From: Diacronema lutheri
Lineage: Eukaryota > Haptophyta > Pavlovophyceae > Pavlovales > Pavlovaceae
Assembly (NCBI GenBank): GCA_019448385.1
Contig: JAGTXO010000054.1
Span: 159,578 to 223,577, forward strand
Length of the DNA stretch: 64,000 nucleotides
Direction of reading: 5' to 3'
Made by a program: the position numbers and the translations under genes. Of this stretch, positions 39,301 to 49,236 are shown piece by piece. Position 1 is the first letter of the stretch; each line of letters begins with the position of its first letter. A model generated the notes under the pieces. That model did no database searches. It worked only from the letters and a program-made list of their open reading frames with translations, and was not told the origin of the DNA.

Positions 39301-39862
39301 CGGCAAATTGCCGCGAATATTGCGAATGTCCGGCCGAAGTCTTGCTTTGGTCGCCGGACATTTACGCAGGCGAAGATTAAGATGTGCTTTGGCCAAATCT
39401 ATTTCTGTCCGACGAGAGCGACTCCGCCGACTCGTCGTGACGAGGATGCGCCCCCCTCGCTGGGGCGCATGTGGATCTGCCCCGCCTTTCGATAAGCGAG
39501 CTAAAGAGGGGCGAACGGACAACGCCACGAAGGCTGCCTGATCGTCGAGCACCGCATTCACCATCACGGCCAAGCCGCCAACACCACGCAACTGACCGTT
39601 GGCGCGGCTGTTGGCGAGAGCACGCTTTGGCGGGAGATGCGCAGAGGTTGCACGGCCTCGGTAGCTTGCTCGCGCCGACACGCGCGTCTTGCGTGCCACA
39701 CGTGCCGTGCGAGCGACGCAAAAGAAGTTTGGAGACGTCAACAGTCAGGACTTCAGGAGCAGGCCTTCCCCGGTTCCCCCCTTTTTCAGTTTTTCTGATT
39801 AATTTTTCCCGCACCAGTCCTCTCCGCAGAGACGTGCGATCGAGCTGGACGGCCGGCGGGCG

Positions 39863-40995
39863 ATGGGCGGTGGGCGGACGGCCTGGGCGTGCGCGCTGTG
39901 CGCCACGTGCCTCTCGCTCGCGCAGGGTTTGGCGCATGCGCGGCCAAGCGGCCGCCTCGGCGCCTACTTTGACGAGCATGCACGGCTCCTCGAGCGCGCG
40001 CGCGCGCTCGTGCGCGAGAGCGGGGGCGGTGACGCTGCTGGCGCGCCGGACGGCGACGGCGGCCTTGACGGCGCGAACGGCGCGCGGCTTGGCGGCTGGT
40101 CGCGCATTCGGCGCGAGCTCGCGCTTGCGCCTGCGCGCCTCGCTTTGCCCGCCACGGCCACGTCGCTGTGCGGCGCTGCGGCGGAGATGGCGCGGCCGGT
40201 GCTGCAGGGCGCGCTGCTCGACCTCGCTGCGAGCGGGCGCTCGCCGCTGTGGCCGATGCTGCGGCGGCTTGGCGCGCTGAACGCGCTGCTCTGGCTCGCG
40301 TCGATGATCTCGTCCACGCTCTTTGCGCGCGCACGATGGCGGCTCAAGATGGCCGGGCGCGCGCGGCTGCTGCGCGCGGTGCTTGAATCGGAGGGCGCGG
40401 CGCTAGGCGGCCGGTCGACAGGCGAAGTGGTGGGCCGGCTTGAGCGGGACACGGAGCAGCTAGTGGACACATCACTCCATGGAATCGAGCGCCTCGTCTC
40501 CGGCGCTGCTGCCCTCGCCGTCGCGCTCGGCGCCATGCTGCGTATTGATGCGCGTCTCGCTGCTTTTGGGCTCGCGCTCCGCTCGCCGCTCGCGCTCGCG
40601 CTGACGCGCGCGGCGGCGGAGCGCGTCGGATTGTACGGCGCGGTGCAAGCCGACGCGATCGGCGCGCTCGACCGCGCGTCCGCTGAGCTCGTCGCGCAGG
40701 TGACCACCGTCCAGGCCCACGGCGCCGTCGACGCGGAGCTGGAGCGCACCGACGCGCTCGGAGGCGCGGTCGTGCGCGTCGTGGACCACACGGTGCGGCG
40801 CGGCGCGGCGCGAGCCGCGCGCATGTGCGCATTTTGATGCGCGCCGCCGCGCCGGCGCGCGCGCGACCAGCAGTTACTCGCGCTGTGGGCACGAAAGCGG
40901 GTACGAGCAGTTACTCGCGCTGTGGGCACGGCTTGCGCAGCTGCGGCAGGCGCTCGCGCCCTTCTTTGCGCTGCTCGATGCGCCGCGCGCGGTCA

Positions 40996-41033
<38 letters not shown>

Positions 41034-41858
41034 GAGCGCGCGCCCGGTGGCGCGCCAGGCGGCGCGCGCGCGGCCGGCGCGCGCTCGCCTGGCGCGTGCG
41101 CCGGCGCGATGCGCGTCGACGCGGCCTCGTACTCGTACGGCGGCAGCGGCGCGGGCGTAGCGCGCGTCGAGGCGCTGCGCGCCGTCAGCGTCGAGATCCC
41201 GGCCGGCGCGTACGTGGCGATTGTCGGGGCGTCGGGCTCGGGCAAGTCGACGCTCGCGTTGGCGCTCGCGCGGCTCGTCAGGCCGACGTCGGGCACGATC
41301 GCGCTCGACGGCGTGCCGCTCGGCGAGCTCGACGCGGGCTGGCTGCGCGCGCATCTCGCGCTCGTCGGGCAGGACGCGCGTCCCTTTGACCGCTCGCTGC
41401 GCGAGAACATTCGCTTCCACGCGCAGGTCAGCGACGCGGACGTGCGCGCCGCGGCGGCGGCGATGGGCGTCGATGAGATCGCGGCGGGCTTGCCCGGCGG
41501 GCTCGACGCGGCGTGCGGCGAGGGCGGCTGCCGCCTCTCCGGTGGGCAGCGCCAGCGTGTTCTGCTCGCGCGCGCGCTCGTGCGCCAGCCGCGCGTCCTC
41601 GTGCTCGACGAGGCGACGTCGCAGCTCGACGCGCCGTCCGAGTTGCGCGCGCTCGGGGCGCTCGAGCGCGAGCTGCGCGCACGCAACGGCACGCTGGTCA
41701 CCGTCACGCATCGCCTCGCCGCCGCGCGCCGCGCCGATTTTATGATTTTGATGGAGCGTGGGCGCGTCGCGGGAATCGGCACGCACGCCGAGTTGCTGGA
41801 GCGGCGGTGCGCGGCGTATGAACGGCTGGTGCGCGCCGAGGCGGGTGAGGCGGCATGA
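39863..41858 (+). CDS. ABC half-transporter, membrane domain apparently incomplete
   Basis: Exons 39863-40792 and 40911-41858 give 625 residues. The N-terminus MGGGRTAWACALCATCLSLA may be a signal or targeting peptide. The membrane domain shows WPMLRRLGALNALLWLASMI, the EVVGRLERDTEQLVDTSLHG coupling segment, LVSGAAALAVALGAMLRID and VAQVTTVQAHGAVDAELERT. The ~60 residues that normally form helices 5 and 6 are absent where the 118-base intron lies. The nucleotide-binding domain is complete: GASGSGKST (Walker A), LVGQDARPF (Q loop), CRLSGGQRQRVLLARAL (signature), PRVLVLDEATSQLDAPS (Walker B) and TLVTVTHRLAA (H loop). It resembles ABCB/TAP-type half-transporters; transport competence is doubtful unless the missing helices lie in an alternative exon. 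Confidence 0.7.
40867..40928 (+). repeat. 34-base tandem duplication over an exon start
   Basis: agcagttactcgcgctgtgg occurs at 40868 and 40902. Each copy carries a usable cag acceptor before ttactcg. Use of the first adds 34 bases and shifts the frame. Confidence 0.8.
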
Positions 41859-42030
41859 CGAGCGGGAGGGGCGCTGCGGCCTGTCAGCCACCGCGCGTGC
41901 CTGGTCGCCGCTGTCGTGCAAGGTGCCGAGCGACAGAGAGGCGATGGCCCAGTGTGGCGGACAGTCAGTGCGGCGGATGCTGTTGATGAGGGAATTCTTC
42001 TCAATTCCGAATTTCGGTGATTGCAGCAAG

Positions 42031-43665
42031 ATGCGTGGCGCCGACGAGCCGCTCCTTGCCGAGCCGCGCGACGAGCAGCAGCCGGCGCGGATGGGCGGCA
42101 TGCGCGACACAAGCGGGCCTCTCAACGAAGCGCTTCTTGCCGTGCCGCGCCAGGGGCCGCCGCGGCGTGGACGGCGGCTGCCGGCGGCGCTGCTCGCCGT
42201 GGGCGTGGTGCTCGGCGCGCTCTGCCTCGCCGCCGTCGCGTGCGCCGGCCGGCCGCTGCAGGCGCCACCGCCGCGCGAGGGCGAGCACCGGCGGCCTGCG
42301 GCGGCGCGGCCGTCGCCGCCCGCGCCGCCGGCGGCACCGCCGACCGCACTGCTCCCGCCGCCCGCCGCGCCCGCGGCGGCGCTGCCCGAGTGCACGTTCG
42401 CCAAGGCGAACGGCCAGCACGGCACGAGCACCACACGCCGCGTCGAGTTTGCAAACGAGTGCAGCGGCGACCTGATGGTCAACCTGCAGGGCTTTACGTG
42501 GTTCGAGCCGGCCAACTTCTCGATGCACGAGCTGCCGGACGGCGGCGGATTTGCGCTGCCCGCGGGCGAGCGCGTCGACTTCAACGTTTCCGAGCGCCTC
42601 TTCTCCGGCCGCATCTGGGCGAGGCCCAACTGCACGTCGCCGTGCAACCCGCTCTCGTGCGGGCCCAGGGGCCGCCTCTGGTGCGACACGGGCAACTGCC
42701 CGGGCGCCGACGAGACGACGTGCCGCGGCGAGCGCGGCGAGTTCATCGGTGGCCTGCCGCCCGGACCGCTTCTCGAGCTGACGCTGTGCGGCGGGCGCGG
42801 CGCCAACCGCGTGTGCTACGCCGACGACGAGCAGTACGACCCGGCCGCGTGCGCCGCGCTGCCGTTCGCCGACTTTTACGATCTCTCCAACGTGGATGGC
42901 ACGAGCACCGTGTGGGCGTCGCTTACGCCACTCGGCGGCCGCAGGCTGCGCGGGCCGGGCGCGCCCTCTGATGCGTACAACTGCGGCGCGCCGACGATGC
43001 CCGGCGCGTTCGACCTCGCGCGCTGCCCGCAGCCGTTACGCATCCGGCGTAACGACTCGGACGCCTTCGGCTTCTCGGTGAACGCGCCGCTCGCCGACGC
43101 GATCGGCTGCCTGTCCGCGTGCTCGTTCATGACGCTCGTCGGGCGCAACTTTGTCGCGAATCGCACGGCGCTCTCGCGCCGCAACGTGTCCGGGCCGGTC
43201 GTCGGGCCCGTCACGGCCGACGACATCGCGGCGACGTGCTGCGAGTGCGGCCATGGCGGCGACAATGGCGTCTGTCCGGCGCCGCGGCCGGACGGCACGT
43301 GGCCGCCGCCCAACGACAAGTGCATCGCCGGCTGCTCGCCGTTTGGCGCCTACCCATCTGAGTATGCGCCTAGTCGCTGCTCGACGGAGCACATGCCCGC
43401 CATCCTGCTGCCCGCCGGCGCCGGCGCCGCGGCCGCCGGCGCGGCTGCGGGCGGCCGTGCGGGCGCGGCCGCGCGGGCCGGCGGCCGCGGCCGCGCCGAG
43501 CAGCCCGCCGAATGGCTGCGGCTGGGCGACCACCAAGCGCTCTTCAAGCAGTACGCGCCCGACGCATACAGCTGGCAGTTTGACGACGCCAAGTCGACAT
43601 ACATGTGCGAGCGCCCAGACTATCGCATCACGTTCTGCCCGCGCTCCTCCCTCGGCAAGCCCTGA
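42031..43665 (+). CDS. Thaumatin-like protein, type II membrane anchored
   Basis: 544 residues, intronless. A basic cytosolic N-terminus is followed by one membrane segment (LPAALLAVGVVLGALCLAAV), so the thaumatin domain should face the Golgi lumen or cell exterior. After a Pro/Ala linker the domain shows FANECSGDLMVNLQG, LPAGERVDFNVSERLFSGRI, ARPNCTSPCNPLSC, CDTGNCPGADETTC and DFYDLSNVDGTSTVWASLTP, with many Cys residues for disulfides. Residues ~445-490 are an Ala/Gly/Arg-rich insertion before a conserved end (YSWQFDDAKSTYMCERPDYR-ITFCP). Thaumatin-like proteins bind or cleave beta-glucans in plants and protists; activity here is unknown. An in-frame ATG at 41944 is an alternative start. 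Confidence 0.8.
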   Translation: MRGADEPLLAEPRDEQQPARMGGMRDTSGPLNEALLAVPRQGPPRRGRRLPAALLAVGVVLGALCLAAVACAGRPLQAPPPREGEHRRPAAARPSPPAPPAAPPTALLPPPAAPAAALPECTFAKANGQHGTSTTRRVEFANECSGDLMVNLQGFTWFEPANFSMHELPDGGGFALPAGERVDFNVSERLFSGRIWARPNCTSPCNPLSCGPRGRLWCDTGNCPGADETTCRGERGEFIGGLPPGPLLELTLCGGRGANRVCYADDEQYDPAACAALPFADFYDLSNVDGTSTVWASLTPLGGRRLRGPGAPSDAYNCGAPTMPGAFDLARCPQPLRIRRNDSDAFGFSVNAPLADAIGCLSACSFMTLVGRNFVANRTALSRRNVSGPVVGPVTADDIAATCCECGHGGDNGVCPAPRPDGTWPPPNDKCIAGCSPFGAYPSEYAPSRCSTEHMPAILLPAGAGAAAAGAAAGGRAGAAARAGGRGRAEQPAEWLRLGDHQALFKQYAPDAYSWQFDDAKSTYMCERPDYRITFCPRSSLGKP

Positions 43666-43805
43666 CTTGCCCGCGCCATCCGTGCGGGGACGCTCGACAC
43701 GAATTAAATCCGCACGAATTAAAAAAAATCGATTTTCAGGGGTTGTAGAGTGACTGTGAGGGCGTCCCCAACGGATGGCGCGGGCAAGTCAGGGCTTGCC
43801 GAGGG
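43649..43805. repeat. Perfect 35-base inverted repeat spanning the thaumatin-gene stop
   Basis: Arms 43649-43683 and 43771-43805 are exact reverse complements (core ggcaagccctgacttgcccg), and weaker pairing extends about ten more bases inward. The left arm includes the last codons and stop (TGA at 43663-43665). The spacer contains repeated cgaattaaa and an A run. The mRNA 3' end could form a very stable hairpin. Confidence 0.9.
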
Positions 43806-44190
43806 CGGTCTCGAGAACGGGGCAGGTCCAGTGCACCGTCCGCGCGTGGTGGAGCGGACGGGCAGCGCGGAGCGCCGGCGTTGGCGAGCCGCCTTGTCGC
43901 GGCCGACCTGCTGCGGCGCGCGCGGCCCTTGTGGGCGCGCGCGTCGGACGAGCGCGGTGCGGAGTCGAGCGAGCACGGTGGCCTCGAGAGCGCGCAAAGG
44001 TCCAGCGCGCGGAGTGCGCGCGCAGAGTTGCGTGCTGGCGAGGAGCGCGTGCGAAGCGCGAGAGCGGGCCGCGGTCGTCGGGCAGAGTCGGTGCCGAAAG
44101 CACGCTGAGGGTCAGGCTGGGTGACAAGGAGGCAGGCGGTCGGGCGGAAGAGCCACGGCGTGCGCGAACGCGCGCGCCGCGCCGCCGCCG
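43806..44190. other. Gap without a recognised gene
   Basis: GC-rich DNA with Arg/Ala-rich frames in all phases. No domain, repeat or promoter-like motif stands out beyond the inverted repeat at its left edge. Confidence 0.5.
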
Positions 44191-44421
44191 TCAGGACGCG
44201 CGCGCCGCGCCATGGCCGCCCGCCGCGAGGACCTTGAGCTCGATCGCCTGCTCGAGCGCCTCGCACGCGGAAAGCGCGTCGTGGAGCACCTGCTTGGTGA
44301 GCTCGAAGCCTTGCGAGTCGGCCGTGTCATAGTCCACGCGCGGCGAGTCGTAGCTCACCGCGTGCGACGCACCCGCGCCGGCAAGCAGCTCGTCCCGGCC
44401 GGCGAAGGCGAGCACGAGCAT
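44191..44421 (-). CDS. Small ORF, possible gene or last exon
   Basis: 76 codons from MLVLAFAGRDELLAGAGASH to a stop at 44191. The segment SPRVDYDTADSQGFELTKQV and LHDALSACEALEQAIELKVL has balanced, helix-forming composition unlike the surrounding low-complexity frames, so it is probably translated. It may be the 3' exon of a longer minus-strand gene reaching about 45086, but upstream frames are not convincing. Confidence 0.35.
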   Translation of the reverse strand: MLVLAFAGRDELLAGAGASHAVSYDSPRVDYDTADSQGFELTKQVLHDALSACEALEQAIELKVLAAGGHGAARAS

Positions 44422-45146
44422 TGTTCCCACAGCCCAAAAACGTGTGAGAGGATGGGAAACTTTTTTTCGCGTTGGGGTCCAGTTGGGATTCCGGGCGCGG
44501 GCAGGTGCAGGCGCGGCGTTGGCGGTCCGGCGCGCGGGCAGGGGCGGTCGGGGGGTCGGGAGGAGAGTAGAGCGTGGAGGGCGCGCGGCGTGGCGGCGGC
44601 GCCACCGGGCGCCCGGACGGCGCGGCGCGCGGCGCGCGACCGTCCCCCCCTTGGCGGGTGGAATGAGATGCCGCAGAATCTTCCGCTCGAATACGGAAGA
44701 TTCGCCATTTCTCGCGACTCTTCTCTCGCGACTCTCGGCGGGTCGCAACGGCCCCACACTTGCGCGCGCGCCCGCTGTCCGGCTGGCACGAGCGCCACGG
44801 CAACTCCGGCGGGCTGTGGTCCTGCGCGCGCTGCAAGGGCTTTGTGCGAGCATCCGCGCCGTGGACGCGCGCCGTGCGCGGCGGGGCTGCTCGTCGAGCC
44901 GAGCGCCGCGGCGCCGACTGCACCCGCGCGCCGCAGCGCCCCGACGTTCGCCGGCCCGAGCAGCGGGTCGTACGCGCGCGTGCATCTGCCGCGCAAGTAG
45001 CAGCGTGATGCCGCCGAAGCGACGCGCGAGCGCGTCGAGCACGCCGCGCGCGTCGACGCGGGCGCGCGCGCCAATGTGCTGGACACGGGGGGCGGTGTCT
45101 AGCGTGGATCGGCAGATCGCCGTCCAGTTTTCAAAGGCGATCAGCC
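44422..45146. other. 725-base region upstream of the carboxylesterase
   Basis: Contains a 10-base hairpin, gaatcttccg-ctcgaata-cggaagattc (44676-44703), next to a direct repeat of tctcgcgactct (44716 and 44730). Long frames on both strands cross it but look Arg-rich and non-coding. It may hold promoters for genes on each side. Confidence 0.45.
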
Positions 45147-46383
45147 ATGCGCGTGCGGCGTCGCCGCCGTCGGCTCGCGCTCGCGCTGTTGCTCGCGGCG
45201 GCGGCGCGCGGCGTGCAGGTGCGCACGACAGTGGGCACGGTGCGCGGCGCGATCGACGGCGACCTCGCCGTCTTCGCCGGCATTCCGTACGCGCTGCCGC
45301 CCGTCGGAGCGCGCCGCTTCCTGCCGCCGACGCCGCTGCCGCCGGCCGAGCGCGGCGCGCCGCCGCTGGACGTGACCGCGTTCCGGCCGGATTGCATGCA
45401 GACGTCGGTGGGCAACGCGCTCGCGCCCGTCGTGCAGGCCGAGGACTGCCTTTACCTCAACATCTGGGCGCCGGCGCGCGGCGCCGGAGCGCGCGCGTCG
45501 GCATCGTGGTCGTCGTCGTCGCTGCGCGGCCAGCTCGCGGCGGCCGAGCTCCGGCCGGTGCTCGTGTGGATCCACGGCGGCGCGTTCCGGTCGGGCGGCA
45601 CGTCAATGCCGTGCTACAACGGCTCGGCGCTCGCGCGCCGCGCCGACGCCATCGTCGTCTCCGTCAACTACCGCCTAGGCCCTTTTGGCTTTCTCGTCTC
45701 GGCGGCGGACGGCCTCGCAGGCAACGCCGGCCTCGCGGACCAGCGGCTTGCGCTGCGATGGGTGGCGGAGAACGCGCGCGCCTTTGGCGGCGACGCGCGC
45801 GCCGTCACCCTCTTCGGCGAGTCCGCCGGTGCCATGTCCGTTGGCCTGCACCTGACCGACCCGGCCGCGCGCGGTCTCTTTCGCGCGGCCGCCATCATGT
45901 CCGCACCGCTGGCGTATCGGTGCGCGCGCGCGCGCGCCGCCGCCGTCGCGCTGCGCGCCGCGCGCTGTGCGCCGCGGCCTGTCGCAAGCGGCGCGCGTTC
46001 GCGCCGCGCGCGCGCCTTCGCGCCGCGCGCGTGCGGTCGCGCGTGCGTGCGCGCGCCGCGGCCAACAGCCCCGCCCCGCGCGCCGCACTTGCCGGCCCCG
46101 CCCCGCGCGCGCTCGACACCAGCTACCGCACGATCGCGCTCGCGGACAAGCTCTCGCGCGCCTTCCTCGAACGGCTGGGTTGCACCGGCGCGCGCGCGCT
46201 CGCGTGCGCGCAGGGGGAGCCGGCGCGCACGCTGCTCGCCGCGGCGGACACGCTCGTCGGGCTGCCGCGCCACGTGTCCGATCTGCTCTGGTGGGCTCCC
46301 GTGGCTCCCGTGCACTGGGGCGCGGCGGCGCGCGCGCGCGGCAGCGCGGGGGGCGTGGAGGAGGGTGCCGGCGGTGCCGACGG

Positions 46384-46418
<35 letters not shown>

Positions 46419-47512
46419 GTGGCAGCGGCAGCATGGCGGCGCACGTGCGCCAGCTCGGCCCGCGACGCGGCATGTCGCTGCTTGAGGCGATCGGCGGCAG
46501 CCATGCTGAGCTCGCGCGCGCGAGCCTCGTCGCGACGCCATCGCTCGCGCGCGCGCGCGCGCCGCCGCGCGCGCCGCCCGTGACGCGGCCGGTGACGCCG
46601 CCCGTGACGCTGCCGCCCGTCGTGCCGCCGCGCGCGCCGGTCGACGCGGCGCGCGGCCCGCCGTCGACGCGGCGCGCGCGGCTCGGCCGGCTACTCGCGC
46701 GCACCTCGCGCGCGGCCGGCCGAGCGCTCGTTGGCGCGGCGGCGCGCGCGGCGCTCGCTCGGGTCGCGCGCGCGCCCGGCGACGACGACGGCGACGCGTC
46801 GCGCGCGGGCAGCGCCGGGCCGGGCGCCGTCGCGTCGTTCGCGGACGTGCCGCTGCTCGTGGGCAGCACGGCGGACGAGGCGTCCTTCTTCCTCGCGCTC
46901 GCGGGCGTGGGCGCGAGACGGATGAGCCGGCCGGTGCTGCGCGCGGCGGTTACATTCCTGTTCCGGTTCGCCGCGCGGCGCGTGCTGCGTGTGTACGCGC
47001 CGGAGGTCGAGCGCGGCGCGGGCGCGGGCGCGGGCGAGGCCGTCGACTGCCTGCCCGTGTTCGCCGCGATCTTGACCGACTATATGTTTCGATGCCCCGC
47101 GCGCCGGCTCGCCGCCGCGCTGCACGCCGCGCCGCGCGTCTCGCCGACGTTCGCGTACCGCTTCGTGCAGCGCTCGAACCACACGCCCGTCGAGGCGTGC
47201 CGCGGGCTCGCATGCCACACGATGGAGCTGCCCTTCTTGTTCGAGCAGCCCGAGCCGCCGCTCGCCTTCTCGCGCGACGAGGCGGCGCTCGCGCGCGCGA
47301 TGGCCGCCGCGTGGGCGTCGTTCGCGTGGACCGGCGCGCCGGGCGCGGTCGGACGCGGCGCGGGCGCGGCGGGAGCCGCGTGGCCGCGGTGGACCGTCGG
47401 CGGCGACGAGACGCTCGAGCTGCGCTGGCCGCCGCACCTCAGCGGTGGGCCCGACGCGCCGGCCTGCGACGCCGTGTGCGACTTTTGGGACTCGACGGGG
47501 TACGCGTTTTGA
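45147..47512 (+). CDS. Type-B carboxylesterase, secreted
   Basis: Exons 45147-45919 and 46123-47512 give 720 residues. The signal peptide is MRVRRRRRRLALALLLAAAA. Family motifs follow: VFAGIPYALPPVGARRFLPP, EDCLYLNIWAP, PVLVWIHGGAFRSGGTS (oxyanion hole), IVVSVNYRLGPFGFL, NAGLADQRLALRWVAENARA-FGGDARAVTLFGESAGAMSV with the nucleophile Ser in GESAG, and the catalytic His in GLACHTMELPFLFEQPEP. An Ala/Pro/Arg-rich insertion of ~130 residues lies in the second half. It hydrolyses esters in the secretory pathway or outside the cell; the substrate is unknown. The spliced junction reads PLAYRYRTIALADKLSRAFL. The GNAT gene starts 53 bases downstream. Confidence 0.85.
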
Positions 47513-47564
47513 CGCACGAGCTTCCGACGGTTTTGGGCTTTTGGGCGGGAACGGGCGTGTCCAC

Positions 47565-48158
47565 ATGGACGTGCGCGTCTGCGCGCTCGACGAGGTTGAG
47601 GGCGGCGTGGAGCAGGGGGCGCTGCTGCTTGGGCAGGTCGTGGCGATCGAGCGGGCGAGCTTTCCCGCCTACGAAAGCCTGGCCGACCACCTGCGCGCCG
47701 AGGCGAGGGCGCGCGGCCGCACGCTCCTCGTCGCGCGGCCGCGCGCGGACCTGGCGGCCGTCGCCGGCTACCTCCTCCTCGAACGCAGGGCGGTCGTCGT
47801 GCACGTGACGAAGCTCGCGGTTGCCGAGCAGAGCCGGCGGCGAGGCGTCGGTCGCGCGCTCCTCCTCGAGGCCGCGCGCCGCGCACGCGCGCCCGCGCGC
47901 GCGCGCGCGTCGGCCGCCGCGCGGCCGGTGGGTACGATGACGCTGCACGTGGATCCGGCTCGCGCGGGTGCGCTTGCGCTGTACGCGTCGGTGGGCTTCC
48001 GCGAGGAATCGCGGCGCGTCGACTACTACGCCACGGGCCGCGACGCGCTCCTCCTCGAGCTCGACCTGACGCGGGCGGCAAATGGATCAGACACAGAGGG
48101 TGGTGCAATGCCCATTCAGGGTGAGCTGCGGCACAGGGGGTGCGCCGCCCTCTCGTGA
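47565..48158 (+). CDS. GNAT-family N-acetyltransferase
   Basis: 197 residues, intronless, starting MDVRVCALDEVEGG. Features of the fold: a first helix (VVAIERASFPAYESLADHLR), AVAGYLLLERRAVVVHVTKL (strands 3 and 4), the acetyl-CoA motif [20 protein letters not shown] with Q/RxxGxG/A, and TMTLHVDPARAGALALYASV-GFREESRRVDYY at the end. It resembles ribosomal-protein or N-terminal acetyltransferases (RimI/NAA type). Substrate unknown. It is on the same strand as, and close behind, the carboxylesterase. Confidence 0.85.
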   Translation: MDVRVCALDEVEGGVEQGALLLGQVVAIERASFPAYESLADHLRAEARARGRTLLVARPRADLAAVAGYLLLERRAVVVHVTKLAVAEQSRRRGVGRALLLEAARRARAPARARASAAARPVGTMTLHVDPARAGALALYASVGFREESRRVDYYATGRDALLLELDLTRAANGSDTEGGAMPIQGELRHRGCAALS

Positions 48159-48260
48159 GCCTGGTGGTGCAATGTCCTCTCGTTTGTAAGCGCTTCGGCT
48201 TGCCATTACATTGAGCGCCAGCGCTTGCCCCGTTCCGTTCACCCACCGTGGGCACGACGT

Positions 48261-49085
48261 TTAAGCGCTGTTCCCGACCGCCGTCAGTACGCAGGCGGCG
48301 TCCGGCGCGTGCAGCCGCGGCACGTACTCGCGGCGCGCAAAATCGGCGCCGGCATCGTAGAGCGACCGGACGCCGTCAAAGCGGCCGTGCAGGCGGAGGA
48401 GGTCGGCGCGGCGGAGGTGGGCGTACGCGGCGTCGTGCGAGTAGCAGAGCGTGAGCACGCCGCCCGCGCCCACCGCGTCCAGCCCGCCCGCCGACGCCGC
48501 GCCCAGTCCGCGCGCGCGCAGCGCGGCCGCGAAGGCGTCGCGGGCGCCCGCGCCGGGCAGGCCGGGCAGCGCGGCGCGCGGGAGGAGGTGGTCGTGCGAC
48601 GCGCCGACGCCGGCGTCGAGGCAGAGGCGCCTACGGTGCACGGCGAACGGACGGCCGTCCATGAAGAACGGCACGTGCAGCGACGCCATGACGGCGTCGA
48701 CGAGCGCGGCGCGCGACGCAAAGTCGCACACGAGCCTCCGCCGCCACGGGAGGACCTCGAGGAGGGAGACGTGGAGGCGGCCGTCGCAGCGCGCGTGCGC
48801 GTCGTGCGGGAGCAACCGGTTGAGCCATTCGCGCACTAGCCCGCCCCACACGCTCGCGAGGCCGAGCGGCCGCTCGAAGACGCGAGCGGCGCGTGCGAGC
48901 TCGTCGGCGCACTCGAGCGCGTCGTCACCGGCGACGCCGCACGCGGCGAGGGCGGCGGTGCACGCACCAGCAGAGGCTCCGCTCATGCTCGCGCCGGCGA
49001 AATCAACGTGCGGTCTCAGGGCGCTCAGAGCGCCCGCCTGCCACCAGAAGAGCATGCCCTGGCCCGGGAAGACGACGAGCCGCAT
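48261..49085 (-). CDS. Patatin-like phospholipase
   Basis: 274 residues, intronless. It starts MRLVVFPGQGMLFWWQAGAL, where GQG replaces the usual glycine-rich oxyanion loop, and has ASMSGASAGACTAALAACGV with the nucleophile Ser in GASAG. The catalytic Asp is probably in RRRLCLDAGVGASHDHLLPR. HVPFFMDGRPFAV and GRFDGVRSLYDAGADFAR fit the family. The size matches small patatins of algae and plants related to adiponutrin-like lipases. It is likely a lipid acyl hydrolase; substrate and location unknown. The longer frame upstream is not ATG-initiated where conserved. Confidence 0.75.
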   Translation of the reverse strand: MRLVVFPGQGMLFWWQAGALSALRPHVDFAGASMSGASAGACTAALAACGVAGDDALECADELARAARVFERPLGLASVWGGLVREWLNRLLPHDAHARCDGRLHVSLLEVLPWRRRLVCDFASRAALVDAVMASLHVPFFMDGRPFAVHRRRLCLDAGVGASHDHLLPRAALPGLPGAGARDAFAAALRARGLGAASAGGLDAVGAGGVLTLCYSHDAAYAHLRRADLLRLHGRFDGVRSLYDAGADFARREYVPRLHAPDAACVLTAVGNSA

Positions 49086-49236
49086 CGCGCTGCTGCAGCG
49101 GCCCAGGTTTGAGTGATTGACGTGTGTGAAATTCGGTGAAATCGTCAATTTGGAGGACGTGAAAATCACCGGAAAATCACAGGCGCGCGGCGCGTGCGCG
49201 CGCGCGGGAGGGCTGCGCAAATTGCGCGCGCGCGCC

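Larger units (their letters stand above)
37080..39850 (+). repeat. Segmental duplication copy B (intact copy)
   Basis: Reverse-complement match to about 7870-10755. Here the carrier and the beta-sandwich gene are open, and the ABC transporter follows directly, so this arrangement is likely ancestral. Confidence 0.85.

Noticed and set aside
40911-42806. 631-codon minus frame opposite the ABC transporter and thaumatin-like gene
   Set aside because: Antisense shadow of two recognisable plus-strand proteins; composition is Arg/Ala/Ser with no family motif.
44444-47512. Single 1022-codon frame covering the carboxylesterase and its upstream region
   Set aside because: The part before 45147 is Arg-rich, has no signal peptide and reads through non-coding DNA; the intron 45920-46122 also lies inside the frame. 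The esterase starts with a signal peptide at 45147.
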